This document shows positions 62,000 to 64,000 of a DNA stretch of 64,000 nucleotides, in pieces. A program made the translations under genes and the position numbers. The notes below the pieces were generated by a model that was given only the letters and a program-made list of their open reading frames with translations, was not told the DNA's origin and did not search any database. Source of the stretch: Callipepla californica brunnescens. Lineage: Eukaryota; Chordata; Aves; Galliformes; Odontophoridae. Location: NCBI GenBank assembly GCA_023055505.1, contig JALIRH010000023.1, positions 6,950,423 to 7,014,422 on the forward strand, written 5' to 3'. Position 1 is the first letter of the stretch. The number at the start of each line of letters is the position of its first letter.

Positions 62000-62659
62000 G
62001 AGCTGCACTGCAATGGCTATCACTAATGTTCTATGGTAAAATGCCCTTAATTTTAAGATGTGTTTTTCTCATTCCAATATATTGCAGTGTCCATGCATTG
62101 CTAGCTTCTTTTGTAAATCAGCAGAAAAAAACATCTTAAAAATATCTGAAATTTGTATTGTAAGATGTTTTTGACAAGCATTTAATGGTCATGAGGGAAA
62201 AAGAAAAGAATATTTGAATCCCAGGTTCAGACAGTAATAACTTCCATTCCAAAATATTATATTTCACTCCAAGTTCACAATTTAAACAAAATGTTGGTCT
62301 GACTACAACTCTGAAGTAGCTAACATCTCTGTAAAATTTCATTTACTTAATTACAGGAATAGAATTTTGGAGGAAAAAGCAATAGAAAACTTCTGCTACA
62401 ATCTTCTACTTGAATGAACAATAGCTTGTAACTGAGGAAAAATTGCCTTTCTGATACCAACAAGTTATGAAAAATAATGTAACTAGCAGAGAGAACTTTG
62501 ATGGATAATTTGAAAGCTACTGTGAAGACTTTTATCAATTTCTATGACACATTGTTTACATTAGCTAAGATATGAGGCAGATTGGGAAAAAAAGAATAGA
62601 TGAGATGGAAGATATGGAGATTTAAAAAGAATCCAAAGTGACAAATGTCTTCAAGGGCT

Positions 62660-62691
62660 GAAAAGGGGGGGAGAAAGAAAAAAGAAAAAAG
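62660..62691. repeat. Homopurine tract
   Basis: Thirty-two consecutive A/G bases including a run of seven G (62665-62671), followed by further A-rich sequence. Confidence 0.85.
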
Positions 62692-63400
62692 TAAACAGAA
62701 CGAAGGAAAAAAAGTAGCTGCTTTGGAATTCAGTAACACCTGAAAGTGAGTTTTTGAAAAAATAAACTAGAATAAAAAACAGAAAAGATGTTAACTAAAA
62801 AGAAAATTATGAAGGAAATGATATGCCAAATTCTTTAGGCATGATGATGATATTACCTGATTGAAGTACGATAAAAACAAGTGTGAGTGTAAGACTTGTA
62901 AATAAATTCTAAAATAACAACAGTGAAGAATAAGAACAAAGAAGGAAGCAGAGAAAATAGGCAGGTGGGTACTCAAAAGTACATGAAAAATGAAACAATA
63001 GCAATCAGATAAAACTGCATATTTCTATTTTAAGGATTATAAAGTAGAGCCTCAAAGAATGAAATTCAGCACACACACACAGAAAACAACCACTTCTTGC
63101 TGAAACATTTTAACTTAAATTCTCTCTAAGGGATATTTTGAAAGAATGTACTTGGATGTGTCTCAGCAGTAAACTTAGTTCTCTTGTAAATGCTAATTGC
63201 TGTGAAATAAGTTTCAGTTTAGCAAGAACTCTGAAATTTGCCAGACCTAATGGTTAAGTCATAGAACAGGAAAGAGTCAGAGAAGATTCCTTTGGTTAGG
63301 ATAGGTACTCCAGTTGTTTTTGAAGGGTAAGGATATGTGGAAGGAGAGTGTCTTTCCTTCACCTTTCTCTGGTGAAGATGCTTTTAAATAATTAATCAGG

Positions 63401-64000
63401 GCATGATAATTTGATCAAGACCGTGCTTTGTTGGGAAACTGAGGGGAAAGGGGTAGCCAGAAATCAGAACGTATCAAGACCCAGAGCTGACAAAACAGTT
63501 GTGGAGACACTCACAAACGCAGACTTCCAGGGGACACTGGTTGATGGACTACTGGGGGTGCAGGCAGAGGGTCTGTGCTGTGCTGTACTGTGCTGGGGGT
63601 AGCGAATGTGTGAGAGCTGGTGTTGTCCCAGGGATGTTGTGTGTGGGCCCCAGGAGGGCCTGCTGGCTCTGCTACCTCCTGGGCGGTGGAGGATTGGCTG
63701 TGCCCTTCAGGTATGGGGTCCTGTGTGTAGGGCTGGTGCCTGCGGCATTGGAGTTGAAGTCAGCTGTGGGACTATCCCTGCCTGTTATCCTGTGTGTGTG
63801 TGCATGTCTGTGTACATCTGTCACAAAGCAGCTTTGCTGCTGGCTGAAGATGAACAGTGGAAAGTGGCAGCCAGGCACACCCGCCAGGGTATTAAGATAT
63901 GTCCTGGGCACCACACTGGGTTCTAGCAGCCAGGCAGGAGAGACCTGGGCTGGAGGAGGTGGCCATGCTCCTTGCATCCCTTTACGTAAGGAACAAATAT
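63401..64000. other. GC-richer block at the window edge, unidentified
   Basis: The base composition changes clearly from about 63420 to the end: many GGG and CTG words, GTGCTGTGCTGTACTGTGCT near 63575 and GTGTGTGTGTGCATG near 63790. Open frames on both strands (for example 63606-63926 plus and 63672-63977 minus) overlap and have no recognised domain. It could be the start of an LTR or of a full-length CR1 (both are GC-richer than the surroundings), or an exon or promoter of a gene outside the window. It is cut by the window end, so I cannot decide. Confidence 0.35.

Larger units (their letters stand above)
59861..63400. other. AT-rich unique DNA, no gene seen
   Basis: About 3.5 kb with T runs (59888-59900, 60787-60797, 61924-61937), TTTA units at 60033-60049 and the two tracts listed below. 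No gene or transposon recognised. Confidence 0.45.

Noticed and set aside
63606..63977. Opposed frames of 106 and 101 codons at the right edge
   Set aside because: They overlap on opposite strands, reflect only the GC-richer composition with few stops, and carry no recognised domain.

Overview
This looks like a gene-poor, AT-rich piece of a bird nuclear genome. A galliform, most likely chicken, is my inference. The evidence is the repeats: many CR1 LINE copies of all ages with the typical 3' end (GATTCTATGATTCTATG-like tails), avian endogenous-retrovirus LTRs, and several copies of a mariner element of the Mariner1_GG/Galluhop type. I found no intact protein-coding gene, tRNA, rRNA or CRISPR array. 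The open frames are short and lie either in unique AT-rich DNA or inside decayed transposons.

Layout. 0-10 kb: unique DNA, two same-strand CR1 copies (1.8-3.8 kb), an (AAAAT)n array (5.1 kb) and a mosaic of opposed CR1 pieces (9.2-10.4 kb). 10-20 kb: mostly unique DNA with a small CR1 end, one old LTR (16.1-16.5 kb) and a minus-strand CR1 piece. 20-27 kb: a solo LTR with a perfect 5-bp target duplication, three CR1 fragments, a deleted mariner, an (ATTTT)n array and a minus-strand LTR. 27-38 kb: unique DNA around a decayed mariner transposase gene (31.3-33.4 kb) that was itself hit by a CR1 and by an LTR-like element. 38-48 kb: a second copy of the 20.4-kb LTR family in reverse orientation, a mariner whose 5' end is inverted, an LTR-like unit with TATA and poly(A) signals, a CR1 piece, a degenerate telomere-like array, a minus-strand mariner end and a weak LTR segment. 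48-64 kb: small CR1 ends, another deleted mariner, a third (AAAAT)n array, a CR1 reverse-transcriptase fragment with a damaged catalytic motif, and a GC-richer block at the right edge.

Nothing here works together as a gene system. The window reads as intergenic or intronic DNA, and its main interest is the order of transposon insertions. I did not find an undescribed functional system. Family calls rest on recognising motifs and consensus-like segments by eye; ages, exact ends and subfamily names need alignment to a bird repeat library.
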